The notes beneath the pieces are model-generated. The model ran no database searches. It saw only the letters and a list, made by a program, of their open reading frames with translations, and had not been told where the DNA came from. This document shows, piece after piece, positions 9,473-18,537 of a stretch of 64,000 nt of DNA. The stretch is from Marinobacter nauticus (GTDB taxonomy: Bacteria > Pseudomonadota > Gammaproteobacteria > Enterobacterales > Shewanellaceae). Where the stretch lies: assembly GCF_019801015.1 (NCBI RefSeq), contig NZ_JAHVJZ010000003.1, positions 248,001 through 312,000 of the forward strand, in the 5' to 3' direction. Position 1 is the first letter of the stretch. Every line of letters starts with the position of its first letter. Position numbers and translations under genes: made by a program.

Positions 9473-10618
9473 TTAGCGCTGCGCATCCTGGCTGAACGGC
9501 TGCGTCTCCTGAACCACGGGAGTCACCACAGCACCGGGGCGGATCTTCTGCAGCCCCTCCACCACGATCTGTTCCCCCTCTTCCAGCCCTTCCAGAACCG
9601 CCCACTTGATGCCATAACGCTGGCCAAGGGTGACCATTCGTTTCTGCACTTCGTTGCCTTCGGCCAGGACCATCACGTAGCGGCCCTGCTGGTCTTCCTG
9701 CACCGAGGCCTGGGGCACCAGCAAACGGGGCTCAGCCTCAGGCGGGCGGATCACCAGAGTCACGTACATGCCCGGCAGTACCCAGCCTTCCGGGTTGCTG
9801 AACCGGGCACGCAGGTTGACGGTGCCGGTGGCGGCGTCCACCCGGTTGTCGACAAAGTCGATGCGACCGATTTGATCAAACATCTCACCGTCGGGCATCC
9901 GCATCTCCACATCGAGGTCGGTCAGGCGGACGTCCTGACTGGGATCTTTGCGAACCATTGTGCGGGCCGCGGCCATCTGTCGCTCTGACGCCTGAAAAGT
10001 CACCCAGAACGGGTCAGCCTGAACCAGAGTCGCCAGTTGGGTCTGCGGCGTGATCAGGTCACCGGTGGAGACAAAGGCGTTGGAGATACGGCCATCAATC
10101 GGGGCGCGAACCTGGGCGTATTCCAGCTGCAGGGCCGCCGCATCCAGTGCGGCATTAGCCTGTACCACCTGGGCTTCGGCCTGCAGTTTGCGGCTGGTCA
10201 GCTCGTCCATATCGGTATCGGAGATCACCCCTTCCGGATGCAGACGTTTACCCCGTTCCCAGTTGATCACCGCCACATCCCGGGCCGCCTCGGCCTGAGC
10301 CAGTACCGCATTGGCCTGATTCACCTGGGCCTGGAACGGTTCCGGATCGAGAGTAAACAGCAGTTCTCCCTGCTTCACCCGATCACCCTCGGTGAAATGA
10401 CGCTGAATCAACTGGCCGGAAACCTGAGCCTGAATGTGCACATCCTCGTAAGCCTGAGTACGGCCAACAAACTCACCGGATGGACGCACCTGCTCAAACT
10501 GAACCGCGCGCACCTGCACACTGGGCGGTGGCAAATCCGGCTGATTGGCCACCTTGCTGCATCCGGCGACCGCCACAGCCAGCAACACCACAACTCCCTG
10601 GATCCCTTTCATCCTCAT
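9473..10618 (-). CDS. RND efflux periplasmic adaptor, lipoprotein
   Basis: AcrA/MexA-type adaptor of 381 residues. The N terminus is a lipoprotein signal (VVVLLAVAVAGC, Cys about residue 20). The lipoyl half (FVGRTQAYEDVHIQAQVSGQL), the coiled hairpin about residues 95-165 and the second lipoyl half (VRAPIDGRIS) are all present. A second ATG at 10612 is an alternative start. First gene of an adaptor-pump operon with the gene at 6344-9457. It is a different paralogue from the adaptor at 928-2031. Confidence 0.93.
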   Translation of the reverse strand: MRMKGIQGVVVLLAVAVAGCSKVANQPDLPPPSVQVRAVQFEQVRPSGEFVGRTQAYEDVHIQAQVSGQLIQRHFTEGDRVKQGELLFTLDPEPFQAQVNQANAVLAQAEAARDVAVINWERGKRLHPEGVISDTDMDELTSRKLQAEAQVVQANAALDAAALQLEYAQVRAPIDGRISNAFVSTGDLITPQTQLATLVQADPFWVTFQASERQMAAARTMVRKDPSQDVRLTDLDVEMRMPDGEMFDQIGRIDFVDNRVDAATGTVNLRARFSNPEGWVLPGMYVTLVIRPPEAEPRLLVPQASVQEDQQGRYVMVLAEGNEVQKRMVTLGQRYGIKWAVLEGLEEGEQIVVEGLQKIRPGAVVTPVVQETQPFSQDAQR

Positions 10619-10764
10619 TCCCCCGGCCTGTTCAGCCTGATTAATTCAATCCTGTTCACAATCTTATCAGCCCACCCAAACAATTGCCCTCACATACTGT
10701 GTACTTTCTTCATAACAACCAACAGTTTGGTTACAGTGAAGGGGTGTGCCGCAGAGGAAGCGTT

Positions 10765-11553
10765 ATGAAAAAAGCACTCTATGAGTCGGAGCTGAAACGG
10801 CTTCAGGTGGAACTGGTCGCCCTGCAGGAGTGGATCAAGCAGGAAGGGCTAAAGGTAGTGGTGATCTTCGAAGGCCGCGACGCAGCGGGTAAAGGGGGCG
10901 CCATTAAACGCATCACCGAAAAGCTCAACCCCCGGGTCTGCCGCATTGCGGCTCTCCCCGCGCCGTCCGACCGGGAGAAAACCCAGTGGTATTTCCAGCG
11001 CTATGCCGCCCACCTTCCCGCGGCGGGTGAGATGGTGTTGTTTGACCGCAGCTGGTACAACCGGGCCGGCGTCGAGCACGTCATGGGGTTCTGCACCGAA
11101 GCGGAGTACAACGACTTCCTGCGCGCCTGCCCCGAGTTCGAACGCATGCTGATCCGCTCCGGCATCATCCTGATCAAGTACTGGTTCTCGGTCTCCGACA
11201 CCGTCCAGGAAGCGCGTTTTCTTGAGCGCCTGAACGATCCGGTAAAACGCTGGAAATTCAGCCCCATGGATCTGGAGTCCCGAAGCCGCTGGCAACTCTA
11301 CTCTCAGGCCAAAGATCGGATGTTTGCCCATACCGATACCCGCCACAGTCCCTGGTTTGTGATTGAGTCCGACAACAAGCGAAAAGCCCGCCTGAACTGC
11401 ATCCGGCATCTGCTGAGTCAAATCCCCTATGAGCCAATCCAGTACCCGGAAATCACCCTGCCCCCGCTGGACAGCCGGGGCTACGTGCGGCCTCCGGAAG
11501 AGGAGCAAACCAAGGTGATGGACCACTATTCCTCGGGCGACGAAACCTCGTGA
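10765..11553 (+). CDS. Polyphosphate kinase 2 family protein
   Basis: Soluble 262-residue PPK2-family enzyme, which uses polyphosphate to phosphorylate nucleotides (often NDP or NMP). The Walker A motif is GRDAAGKGG (about residue 37), the Walker B/lid region FDRSWYNRAGVE (about residue 97), and ERLNDPVKRWKFSPMD is typical of the family. I use the ATG at 10765, preceded by GAGGAAG, instead of the frame's earlier ATG at 10684. It is a single-domain form. NDP versus NMP preference cannot be read with certainty. It lies 85 bp upstream of the spondin genes and may or may not share their transcript. Confidence 0.92.
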   Translation: MKKALYESELKRLQVELVALQEWIKQEGLKVVVIFEGRDAAGKGGAIKRITEKLNPRVCRIAALPAPSDREKTQWYFQRYAAHLPAAGEMVLFDRSWYNRAGVEHVMGFCTEAEYNDFLRACPEFERMLIRSGIILIKYWFSVSDTVQEARFLERLNDPVKRWKFSPMDLESRSRWQLYSQAKDRMFAHTDTRHSPWFVIESDNKRKARLNCIRHLLSQIPYEPIQYPEITLPPLDSRGYVRPPEEEQTKVMDHYSSGDETS

Positions 11554-11559
11554 TGAAAT

Positions 11560-11603
11560 CTTGATAATTTCGTGAAGCTGGCTTGATACCTCGTTCCTAG
11601 ACT
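11560..11603 (+). promoter_or_regulatory. Candidate promoter with direct repeats upstream of the spondin operon
   Basis: The heptamer CTTGATA occurs at 11560-11566 and 11582-11588, 22 bp apart (two helical turns), as often seen for OmpR-family regulator sites. A TAGACT hexamer at 11598-11603 could be a -10 element with a poor -35, as in activated promoters. The response regulator encoded downstream is an obvious candidate ligand. Prediction only. Confidence 0.35.
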
Positions 11604-11638
11604 GGCCCTGAATGCACACACGTTCCGGGAGAAAAACG

Positions 11639-12334
11639 ATGAGTATCAAGCCACTTGCCCTTTCAATGTTGTTGACCTCCGTGCCTCTGGCTGCACAGGA
11701 AGTGACGGTCGAGATCACCAACCTGACCCAGGGCATTTACTTTACCCCGCTGCTGGTCAGCGCCCACACCGCAGAAGCCAGCCTGTTTGAGGTCGGCACC
11801 GACGCCAGCCCGGAGATTGCGGCCATGGCGGAAGGGGGAGACATCAGCGGTCTGGTGACCGTCGTCGACAGCATTGGGGCGGTCTCCTCTGCCAACCCCG
11901 CCGGTGGCCTGTTGGCACCGGCCATGTCCACCACCGCAGCCCTCAGCGAGGTGCCGATGGGCAGCGTGCTCTCCGTCGCAGCCATGGTTCTGCCCTCCAA
12001 CGACGGCTTTGTTGGCCTGGACAACTGGGCCATTCCCACTGAGCCGGGCACCTACACCGTCTATTTGAACGCCTACGACGCCGGTACCGAAGCCAACAAT
12101 GAATTGGTGATTGAGGGCAGCGGCGCGCCCGGCGTGCCCGGCATCCCCGCCAATCCCGGCGGCAACGGTGGCACCAGCGGCACCGGCGTGACCGATATGG
12201 AGCCCAATACCCTGATCCACATCCACCGCGGCACTCTGGGCGACGACAACCCCAGCGGTGGCGCCAGCGATCTGGACAGCCGCCTGCATCGTTGGCTGAA
12301 CCCGGTGGCCCGGGCCGTGATCACCGTGCAATAA
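11639..12334 (+). CDS. Exported spondin_N-domain protein
   Basis: 231 residues. A signal peptide (MSIKPLALSMLLTSVPLAAQ) is followed directly by a spondin_N-like fold: VTVEITNLTQGIYFTPLLVSAH, an EIAAMAEGGD segment, a VLPSNDGFVGLDNW stretch and C-terminal IHIHRGTLGDD. These match bacterial members of this family, named after the extracellular-matrix protein F-spondin. A Gly/Pro-rich linker (about residues 161-182) is unusual. The start at 11639 has GGGAGAAAAACG upstream. A secreted or periplasmic binding role is plausible but unproven. It lies 10 bp before a second spondin gene and upstream of a two-component system. Confidence 0.8.
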   Translation: MSIKPLALSMLLTSVPLAAQEVTVEITNLTQGIYFTPLLVSAHTAEASLFEVGTDASPEIAAMAEGGDISGLVTVVDSIGAVSSANPAGGLLAPAMSTTAALSEVPMGSVLSVAAMVLPSNDGFVGLDNWAIPTEPGTYTVYLNAYDAGTEANNELVIEGSGAPGVPGIPANPGGNGGTSGTGVTDMEPNTLIHIHRGTLGDDNPSGGASDLDSRLHRWLNPVARAVITVQ

Positions 12335-12344
12335 GGAGGCCCAG

Positions 12345-13052
12345 ATGAAATACGCAATGATGCTTCTGGGGCTGTCGGTGCCGTTTGTTCTGACCGGCTG
12401 TCCCGATGACGATGACGACATCGTAGTGACCCCACCGCCCGTGGCCATGGCCACCTACCAGTTGACCGTGACCAATCTGACGGCCGCTCAACCCATGTCC
12501 CCGCTGGCCGCCTACCTTCACGACGGCAACGTCTCAGGCTGGCAGATCGGCGAGAGTGCCAGCACCGGGCTGGAGCAACTGGCGGAATCCGGCGACGGCA
12601 CGGAGTGGCTGATGGAAGCGGAAAACGCCGGCAGCCTTGCCAATGGCAGCGGCAACGACATCCTGATGCCGGGCATGAGCCAGACCCTGGAGCTGACGCT
12701 GGAAAGTCCCGATGCGGTGGCGCTCAGCCTGGCCACCATGCTGGTCAACACCAACGACGCCTACACCGGAATTGACGGGCTGGACCTGGCCGCTCTGATG
12801 GCTGGCGACAGCATGATGCGGACGTTGCCGGCCTACGATGCGGGCACGGAAGGTAACACCGAACTGGCCGCGACCATTCCCGGCCCCGCAGGGGGCGGTG
12901 CAGGCTTCGATGCCACCCGGGATGACGTCGATTTTGTCGCCCGCCACCCTGGTGTGGTGTCCGCCGATGACGGTGCCCGCTCCTCCACACTGCGCGCCCA
13001 CCATCGCTTTGACGGCCCAGTGGCAAAACTGGTTGTAACACGAGTGGAGTAA
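12345..13052 (+). CDS. Spondin_N-domain lipoprotein
   Basis: 235 residues with a lipoprotein signal (MMLLGLSVPFVLTGC) followed by an acidic PDDDDD stretch. The spondin_N core is recognisable: YQLTVTNLTAAQPMSPLAAYLH, MLVNTNDAYTGIDGLD, and ARHPGVVSADDG near the C terminus. It is a diverged partner of the preceding gene, 10 bp downstream with AAGGAGG before its ATG. Asp after the lipid Cys would favour inner-membrane retention in E. coli, but here Pro follows Cys, so location is open. Probably co-transcribed with its neighbour. The pair may be a soluble and an anchored form of one surface function. Confidence 0.8.
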   Translation: MKYAMMLLGLSVPFVLTGCPDDDDDIVVTPPPVAMATYQLTVTNLTAAQPMSPLAAYLHDGNVSGWQIGESASTGLEQLAESGDGTEWLMEAENAGSLANGSGNDILMPGMSQTLELTLESPDAVALSLATMLVNTNDAYTGIDGLDLAALMAGDSMMRTLPAYDAGTEGNTELAATIPGPAGGGAGFDATRDDVDFVARHPGVVSADDGARSSTLRAHHRFDGPVAKLVVTRVE

Positions 13053-13063
13053 CTCCGGTCTGT

Positions 13064-13093
13064 GTGACCTCCGGCACCGAAGCCGGAGGTCAC
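13064..13093 (+). other. Strong intercistronic hairpin between spondin genes and response regulator
   Basis: A perfect 12-bp stem (GTGACCTCCGGC / GCCGGAGGTCAC) with a 6-base loop, not followed by a T-run, so it is not a classical terminator. It ends 17 bp before the response-regulator ATG. It could stabilise the upstream mRNA or uncouple expression of secreted proteins and regulators. Confidence 0.7.
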
Positions 13094-13110
13094 CGGCGAA
13101 GGAGCCCGTC

Positions 13111-13815
13111 ATGGCGAACCTGTTACTGATAGAAGATGATGAAGACATCAATGGCCTGATTGCACTGAATCTGGAAGCGCTCAGTCACCACGTGGTGCGA
13201 TGCCGCGATGGTGCGGAGGGGTATCAACTGGCCCGTTCGCGCCGCTTTGACCTGATCGTGCTGGACCTGATGCTGCCCGGCATGGATGGCCTCAGCATCT
13301 GTCAGCAATTGCGCCAGCAGGAGTGCCACACCCCGATCCTGATGCTCACCGCCTGCAACAGCGAAACCGACCGGGTGGTGGGCCTGGAAACCGGCGCAGA
13401 CGACTACCTGACCAAGCCCTTCAGCGTGCGGGAGCTGCAAGCCCGGGTCAAAGCCCAACTGCGCCGGGCCAGCCTGACGCAGGAAAGCGAACCGGCCGCA
13501 CCGGAGGTGATGGAACGGGGCCCCTTACAACTGGACCCGTCCCGGCGCCGGGTGGAACTGAAAGGCCAGGAAGTGGAGCTGACCGGCACCGAGTTCGACC
13601 TGCTCCTGTACCTGGCGCGGCACCCCGGCCGGGTCTATCGGCGGGATCAACTGCTGGACGCCATCTGGGGCTATCAACACAGCGGGTATCAGCACACCGT
13701 CAACTCCCACATCAACCGACTGCGGGCCAAGCTGGAACGGGATCCTTCCCATCCGGAGTTTGTTCTGACCGTCTGGGGCATCGGGTACAAATTCAATGAC
13801 CATCTTTCCCTTTAA
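13111..13815 (+). CDS. OmpR-family response regulator
   Basis: 234 residues. Receiver domain (about 1-117) has the acidic pocket (IEDDED), the phospho-acceptor Asp in LIVLDLMLPGMDG and the switch Lys in LTKPFS. The winged-helix DNA-binding domain (about 135-230) has VELTGTEFDLLLYLARHPGRV and ends TVWGIGYKF. RBS GGAG lies 8 bp before the ATG. It overlaps the kinase gene by 20 bp, so the two form a cognate pair. The signal is unknown; the position directly after the spondin genes suggests they are targets or sensors. Confidence 0.93.
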   Translation: MANLLLIEDDEDINGLIALNLEALSHHVVRCRDGAEGYQLARSRRFDLIVLDLMLPGMDGLSICQQLRQQECHTPILMLTACNSETDRVVGLETGADDYLTKPFSVRELQARVKAQLRRASLTQESEPAAPEVMERGPLQLDPSRRRVELKGQEVELTGTEFDLLLYLARHPGRVYRRDQLLDAIWGYQHSGYQHTVNSHINRLRAKLERDPSHPEFVLTVWGIGYKFNDHLSL

Positions 13816-15268
13816 TTCGCTGTTCTCCCGTCTGGCGCTGGTGCTGCTGGGCAGTTTTTTGCTGCTGGGGTTGATGCTCACCTGGCTGACCCGGCTTCTC
13901 GATCACCACTACCAGGACGAAATCACCCAGCGGCTCCATTTCGCCCTGGCGGAGCACATCGTGCATGAGGGCCCCCTGTTTCGGGACGGAGAACCGGACC
14001 CGACGGCCGTTGAGCGGGCTTTCCACAATATGATGATTCTGGGCAAAGGGTTCGAGTTCTACCTGCTCGACCCTCAGGGCAGACTGCTGAACTTCTCAGC
14101 CCCCCCGGAAAAGATAAAGCGTGACCGGATCCCGCTGACCGCGATCCAGCAGGCCCTCAGCGATACGCCAGATCTGCCGTTACGGGGACCCGACCCTCGC
14201 TCACCGGACCGGGACAAAATCTTCTCCGTCGCCCCGGTGGCGCTGGAAGGCACCCTGCAGGGCTATCTCTATATCGTCATCAATGGCGAGATCTACGACT
14301 CGGTGGTGGCTCAGGTGGCGGCTGAAGAGTGGCCCCATCGCGCGGCATTGATACTCGCTGCCACCCTGGGGTTTCTGCTGGTGACCACACTGGGCTTGTT
14401 TGCCTGGCTGACCCGGCCATTGCGGCAATTAACCAATGAGATAGAGAGCCTGGAAGCGCAGGGATTTGGTAACGCCACACTGAAACTGCGGGGGCCGGCA
14501 GCGGACGAAATGCACCGCCTGACCCGCGCCTTTAATGGCCTGTCGGAGAAGCTGGAGATCCAGTACCGCAAAGTGAAAAGCGTGGATGAGATGCGGCGGG
14601 AACTGCTGGCCCACGTCAGCCATGACCTGCGCACCCCGCTTGCGGCGCTGCAAGGCTACCTGGAAACCTGGCTGATAAAGCAGAAAGACGCCCCGGAAGG
14701 CGACGTCACCTACATCCGCATTGCCCATCAGAACGCGGAGAAGATCCACAAGATGGTGGATCAGCTGATGGAGCTGGCCAGACTGGAGAGCGATCAGGTG
14801 CCGATGCAGATCGAACCGGTCAGCATTGCGGAGCTGGTTCAGGACGTATTGCAGAAGTACCGACCTGCCGCCGAAGCCAAACAGGTGCTGCTGGACGTAC
14901 AACCCAAAGACCCCAGCCTTCAGGTACTGGCCGACATCGAGAAGCTGGAGCGGGTGTTCACCAACCTGGTGGACAACGCCCTGCGCCACTGTCAGGCCGG
15001 TGACACCATCACCGTCCGCCTGACCCCGGGCACCGAGCATCTGTCCGTATCCGTGAGCGACAGCGGCATCGGCATCCCCGCGTCCGACCTGCCCCACATC
15101 TTCGACCCGCACTATAAGGCGGCCAACAGTGTCCGGGGCGACAGTGCCCACAGCGGCTTGGGCCTGGCGATCACCCGGCAATTGCTGGCCCTGCATCACG
15201 CCGACATTGAAGTGTCCAGCCAGGTGCAGCAAGGCACCGAGTTTCGATTCCAATTGAGCCGGGTGTAA
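13796..15268 (+). CDS. Membrane sensor histidine kinase
   Basis: 490 residues. TM1 about residues 10-32, a periplasmic sensor of about 145 residues, TM2 about 180-202, HAMP, then the H-box (AHVSHDLRTPLAALQGYLET), N-box (RVFTNLVDNALRHC) and G-boxes (DSGIGIPASDLPHIFD; GLGLAITRQLL). All catalytic boxes are intact. It is the partner of the response regulator it overlaps. The periplasmic domain is of a type I cannot name; the exported spondin proteins encoded upstream would share its compartment. Confidence 0.93.
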   Translation: MTIFPFNSLFSRLALVLLGSFLLLGLMLTWLTRLLDHHYQDEITQRLHFALAEHIVHEGPLFRDGEPDPTAVERAFHNMMILGKGFEFYLLDPQGRLLNFSAPPEKIKRDRIPLTAIQQALSDTPDLPLRGPDPRSPDRDKIFSVAPVALEGTLQGYLYIVINGEIYDSVVAQVAAEEWPHRAALILAATLGFLLVTTLGLFAWLTRPLRQLTNEIESLEAQGFGNATLKLRGPAADEMHRLTRAFNGLSEKLEIQYRKVKSVDEMRRELLAHVSHDLRTPLAALQGYLETWLIKQKDAPEGDVTYIRIAHQNAEKIHKMVDQLMELARLESDQVPMQIEPVSIAELVQDVLQKYRPAAEAKQVLLDVQPKDPSLQVLADIEKLERVFTNLVDNALRHCQAGDTITVRLTPGTEHLSVSVSDSGIGIPASDLPHIFDPHYKAANSVRGDSAHSGLGLAITRQLLALHHADIEVSSQVQQGTEFRFQLSRV

Positions 15269-15280
15269 GCCGCAAAGACC

Positions 15281-15308
15281 AAAACGCCCGGCATCGGCCG
15301 GGCGTTTT
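15281..15308. terminator. Bidirectional terminator between the kinase gene and phoU
   Basis: An 11-bp stem AAAACGCCCGG / CCGGGCGTTTT with a 6-base loop gives U-tails in both directions. It can serve both the converging kinase operon and pstCAB-phoU. Confidence 0.9.
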
Positions 15309-15324
15309 GATGTCTGAAGGGGCG

Positions 15325-16032
15325 TTACTTCAGCAGGTCTTCCACCTGGTTCATGTCCAGATGACGGACGTCTTTGCCTTTGACGTAGTAGATGATGTAC
15401 TCGCAGATGTTCTGGCAGCGGTCGCCCACCCGCTCCAACGCCCGGGCCGCCCACAGTACGTCGAGTACATTGGGGATGGAGCGCGGGTCTTCCATCATAA
15501 AGGTCATCAGCTGGCGCACCACCGCCTCATACTCTTTGTCGACCTTGGCGTCCTCTTTGTGGATGCGCATGGCGGCGTCCACGTCCATCCGGGCAAACGC
15601 GTCCAGTACTTCATGCAGCATCTTCAGCGTGTGGCGCCCCATCGCCTCCATCGACACCAACATGCCACGCTGGCGCTTGGCATGATGCTCAGTGGCCAAG
15701 CGAGCAATGCGTTCGGCGCTGTCACCGATGCGCTCCAGATCCGAGACGGTTTTGGAGATCGCCAGCACCAGGCGCAGGTCCGACGCGGCAGGCTGACGCT
15801 TGGCGATGATGCGGGTGCACTCTTCGTCGATGGAGACTTCCAGGGTGTTCACCTTACGGTCCCGCGCCACCACCTTTTTGGCCAGCTCTTCATCGCCGGT
15901 TTGCAGCACCGAGAGGGCGTTGGTCAGCTGCTCTTCCACCAGTCCGCCCATTGCCATCACCCGATTACGGACGTCTTCCAGTTCGGCATTGAACTGGCCG
16001 GAAATGTGCTTACTCAGATTCAGGTTTTCCAT
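15325..16032 (-). CDS. phoU: Phosphate signalling protein PhoU
   Basis: 235 residues, two repeated three-helix PhoU domains, with the characteristic metal-cluster motifs ([20 protein letters not shown] and [19 protein letters not shown]). It acts between the Pst transporter and the PhoR kinase to shut off the Pho response when phosphate is plentiful. Last gene of pstC-pstA-pstB-phoU, 14 bp after pstB. Confidence 0.97.
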   Translation of the reverse strand: MENLNLSKHISGQFNAELEDVRNRVMAMGGLVEEQLTNALSVLQTGDEELAKKVVARDRKVNTLEVSIDEECTRIIAKRQPAASDLRLVLAISKTVSDLERIGDSAERIARLATEHHAKRQRGMLVSMEAMGRHTLKMLHEVLDAFARMDVDAAMRIHKEDAKVDKEYEAVVRQLMTFMMEDPRSIPNVLDVLWAARALERVGDRCQNICEYIIYYVKGKDVRHLDMNQVEDLLK

Positions 16033-16046
16033 GACAAACTCCGCGA

Positions 16047-16865
16047 TCAGCCGTAACGGCCAGTAATGTAATCCTCGGTCTGCTTCTTGGCCGGGGTGGT
16101 AAACAGGGTATTGGTGTCGCTGTACTCAATCAGCTTGCCCAGATACATAAAGGCGGTGTTGTCGGAAACCCGCGCCGCCTGCTGCATATTATGGGTCACG
16201 ATCACCACGGTAAACCGGGACTTCAGGCTGGTGATCAGCTCCTCGATGGTCAACGTGGAGATGGGATCCAGCGCTGAGGTGGGCTCATCCAACAGCAGCA
16301 CTTGCGGCTCAATGGCGATGGCACGGGCAATCACCAGACGCTGCTGCTGACCACCGGACAACCCAAAGGCATTGTCAGCAAGGCGATCTTTCACTTCGTC
16401 CCACAACGCCGCGCCTTTCAGCGCCTTTTCCACCGCTTCATCCAGTCGACGGCGATCGTTGATGCCCTGAAGACGCAGGCCGTACACCACGTTCTCGTAG
16501 ATCGATTTGGGGAACGGGTTGGGCCGCTGAAACACCATGCCCACATTGCGGCGCAGGGCCGCCACGTCCACATTGCGGTGATGAATATCGCTGTTATTCA
16601 GCAGGATATCCCCCGTTACCTTGCAGCCATCCACCAGATCATTCATCCGGTTCAGGCAACGCAGCAAAGTGGATTTGCCGCAGCCTGACGGGCCGATAAA
16701 GGCGGTCACCTGGTTTTTCGGGATCTTCATGGAGATCCCGTCCAGCGCCTGTTTGTCGCCGTAAAACAGGTTGAGATCGCGGATCTCAAACGCCGTCTGC
16801 TCCGGGCTCAATGCGGTCAGGTCCAGCTCTGTGCCGCTGTGACCAGCGGTATCGATAGACAACAT
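16047..16865 (-). CDS. pstB: Phosphate ABC transporter ATPase PstB
   Basis: 272 residues. Walker A is GPSGCGKST, the signature LSGGQQQR, Walker [13 protein letters not shown] and the H-loop [16 protein letters not shown] after Walker A is a PstB hallmark. I use the ATG at 16865, with GAGGG seven bases upstream; a TTG at 16883 overlapping the pstA stop is the alternative. It energises phosphate uptake through PstC/PstA and passes the transport state to PhoU/PhoR. Confidence 0.97.
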   Translation of the reverse strand: MLSIDTAGHSGTELDLTALSPEQTAFEIRDLNLFYGDKQALDGISMKIPKNQVTAFIGPSGCGKSTLLRCLNRMNDLVDGCKVTGDILLNNSDIHHRNVDVAALRRNVGMVFQRPNPFPKSIYENVVYGLRLQGINDRRRLDEAVEKALKGAALWDEVKDRLADNAFGLSGGQQQRLVIARAIAIEPQVLLLDEPTSALDPISTLTIEELITSLKSRFTVVIVTHNMQQAARVSDNTAFMYLGKLIEYSDTNTLFTTPAKKQTEDYITGRYG

Positions 16866-16879
16866 AAAATCGCCCTCGC

Positions 16880-18535
16880 TCAATGTTCAAAGGCGCGGAA
16901 TTTCTCCCGCAGATGGTTGCGCACCCCAATGGCGGTGAGGTTCAGTGCCACAATCACCGTCACCAGCAGGAAAGAGGTGGCGTACACCAACGGTCGCGCC
17001 GCTTCGACGTTGGGGCTTTGGAACCCCACGTCATAAATATGGAAGCCCAGGTGCATGAACTTTCGGTCCAGGTGCACATAGGGGAAATTGCCGTCTACCG
17101 GCAGCTGAGGCGCCAGCTTGACCACCCCAACCAGCATCAGTGGGGCCACTTCACCGGCCGCCCGGGCTACCGCCAGGATCAGCCCGGTCATGATCGCCGG
17201 GCTGGCCATCGGCAGCACAATGCGCCATAAGGTTTCTGCTTTGGTGGCCCCCAGTGCCAGGCTGCCCTGCCGCACTGCGGATGGAATTCGGCTCAGGCCC
17301 TCTTCGGTGGAGACGATCACCACCGGCAGCGTCAGAATTGCCAGCGTCAGGGCTGACCACAGTACACCGGGGGTGCCGAAGGTCGGGTTGGGCAACGCTT
17401 CGGGGTAGAACAGCTGGTCAATGGAACCGCCCACCATGTAAACAAAGAAGCCCAGGCCAAACACGCCGTAAACAATGGAGGGCACCCCGGCCAGGTTGAT
17501 CACGGCAATCCGGATTAGCCGCGTAACCGGCCCCTTATGGGCGTATTCATGCAGGTATACCGCGGCCATGACGCCAAAGGGCGTGACGATCACCGCCATC
17601 AGCAGCACCATAAACACGGTGCCGAAAATCGCCGGGAACACGCCGCCTTCGGTATTGGCTTCCCGCGGCTCATCCACGATAAAGCTGCCAACCGCCTTCA
17701 TCCAGTGCCAGACTTTGCCCGGCATCGACAGGTCGTTGGAATACGTGACGTCCCTGACCTGGTTCAGGGGCAACCGCACCTCCTGCCCCCGCATATCCCG
17801 CACCAGCAGAGCGTTGTTGCCGGCTTCGGCACGCAGGTCAAACAGCCGCTGCTCCAGCACCAGATATTCCGCATTCAGGGCATCCCGTCGCGCAGTGATA
17901 TCTGCCAGGGCATCAGGGGTATCCTCGCCGTCCAGCGCCCGTTTGCGCTCCTCCAGCCGCAACCGTTCCAGCTGATGGTTGATGCGGCCAATGTCCCGGC
18001 TTTGCAAGCTGTCCGCTTCACTGTTGAGGGCATTGGCCTGAGCGATGGCCTGGTCAATCCGATCACTGAGGTCCGGGCCGCTGATCCGCGACTCCCCTTC
18101 CATCAGCGCCACCGGGTAACCGTAGAAGTTGCCATTACGACTGCGTTCGATCACCGCCAGATCCCCCGGCGTCCGGGTCGAGGTGATGGTGGGCACCAGC
18201 ACCCAGCGGAAATCCAGCGGCACGAATTCACGGTTGCCGGTTTTCACCAGCAGCCGCTCAACAAACTCGTCATCCACATCCAGGTGAATGCCCGCGTCGG
18301 TCAGACGCTCCACCGGCACCCACTCCCGATCGTAAACCTCACCAATCAGGCGCTCCTGACGGCCATCCAGGTGGGTCAGTTCCCACTCGTACAGGGTGGA
18401 GGGCCAGAAGTAGGTCAGCCCCCGCCAGGCGATCAGCAGCAACAGGCCGAGCACCGCCACCAGGGAGAGGCTGACTGCGCCAGCCGTCATCCAGATCCAC
18501 GGGCTTCCCGATTTAAACCACTTTCCCATGCTCAT
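16880..18535 (-). CDS. pstA: Phosphate ABC transporter permease PstA, extended form
   Basis: 551 residues, against about 296 in E. coli. TM1 lies at about residues 14-36. Then comes an extra region of roughly 250 residues, including a charged, probably coiled-coil stretch (about 157-240) and a second hydrophilic segment. The canonical permease begins near residue 293 ([22 protein letters not shown]) and carries the [16 protein letters not shown] and [24 protein letters not shown]-type loop. Two bases separate it from the pstC stop codon. Similar long forms occur in Shewanella-type bacteria. The function of the extra domain is unknown. Confidence 0.93.
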   Translation of the reverse strand: MSMGKWFKSGSPWIWMTAGAVSLSLVAVLGLLLLIAWRGLTYFWPSTLYEWELTHLDGRQERLIGEVYDREWVPVERLTDAGIHLDVDDEFVERLLVKTGNREFVPLDFRWVLVPTITSTRTPGDLAVIERSRNGNFYGYPVALMEGESRISGPDLSDRIDQAIAQANALNSEADSLQSRDIGRINHQLERLRLEERKRALDGEDTPDALADITARRDALNAEYLVLEQRLFDLRAEAGNNALLVRDMRGQEVRLPLNQVRDVTYSNDLSMPGKVWHWMKAVGSFIVDEPREANTEGGVFPAIFGTVFMVLLMAVIVTPFGVMAAVYLHEYAHKGPVTRLIRIAVINLAGVPSIVYGVFGLGFFVYMVGGSIDQLFYPEALPNPTFGTPGVLWSALTLAILTLPVVIVSTEEGLSRIPSAVRQGSLALGATKAETLWRIVLPMASPAIMTGLILAVARAAGEVAPLMLVGVVKLAPQLPVDGNFPYVHLDRKFMHLGFHIYDVGFQSPNVEAARPLVYATSFLLVTVIVALNLTAIGVRNHLREKFRAFEH

Positions 18536-18537
18536 CC

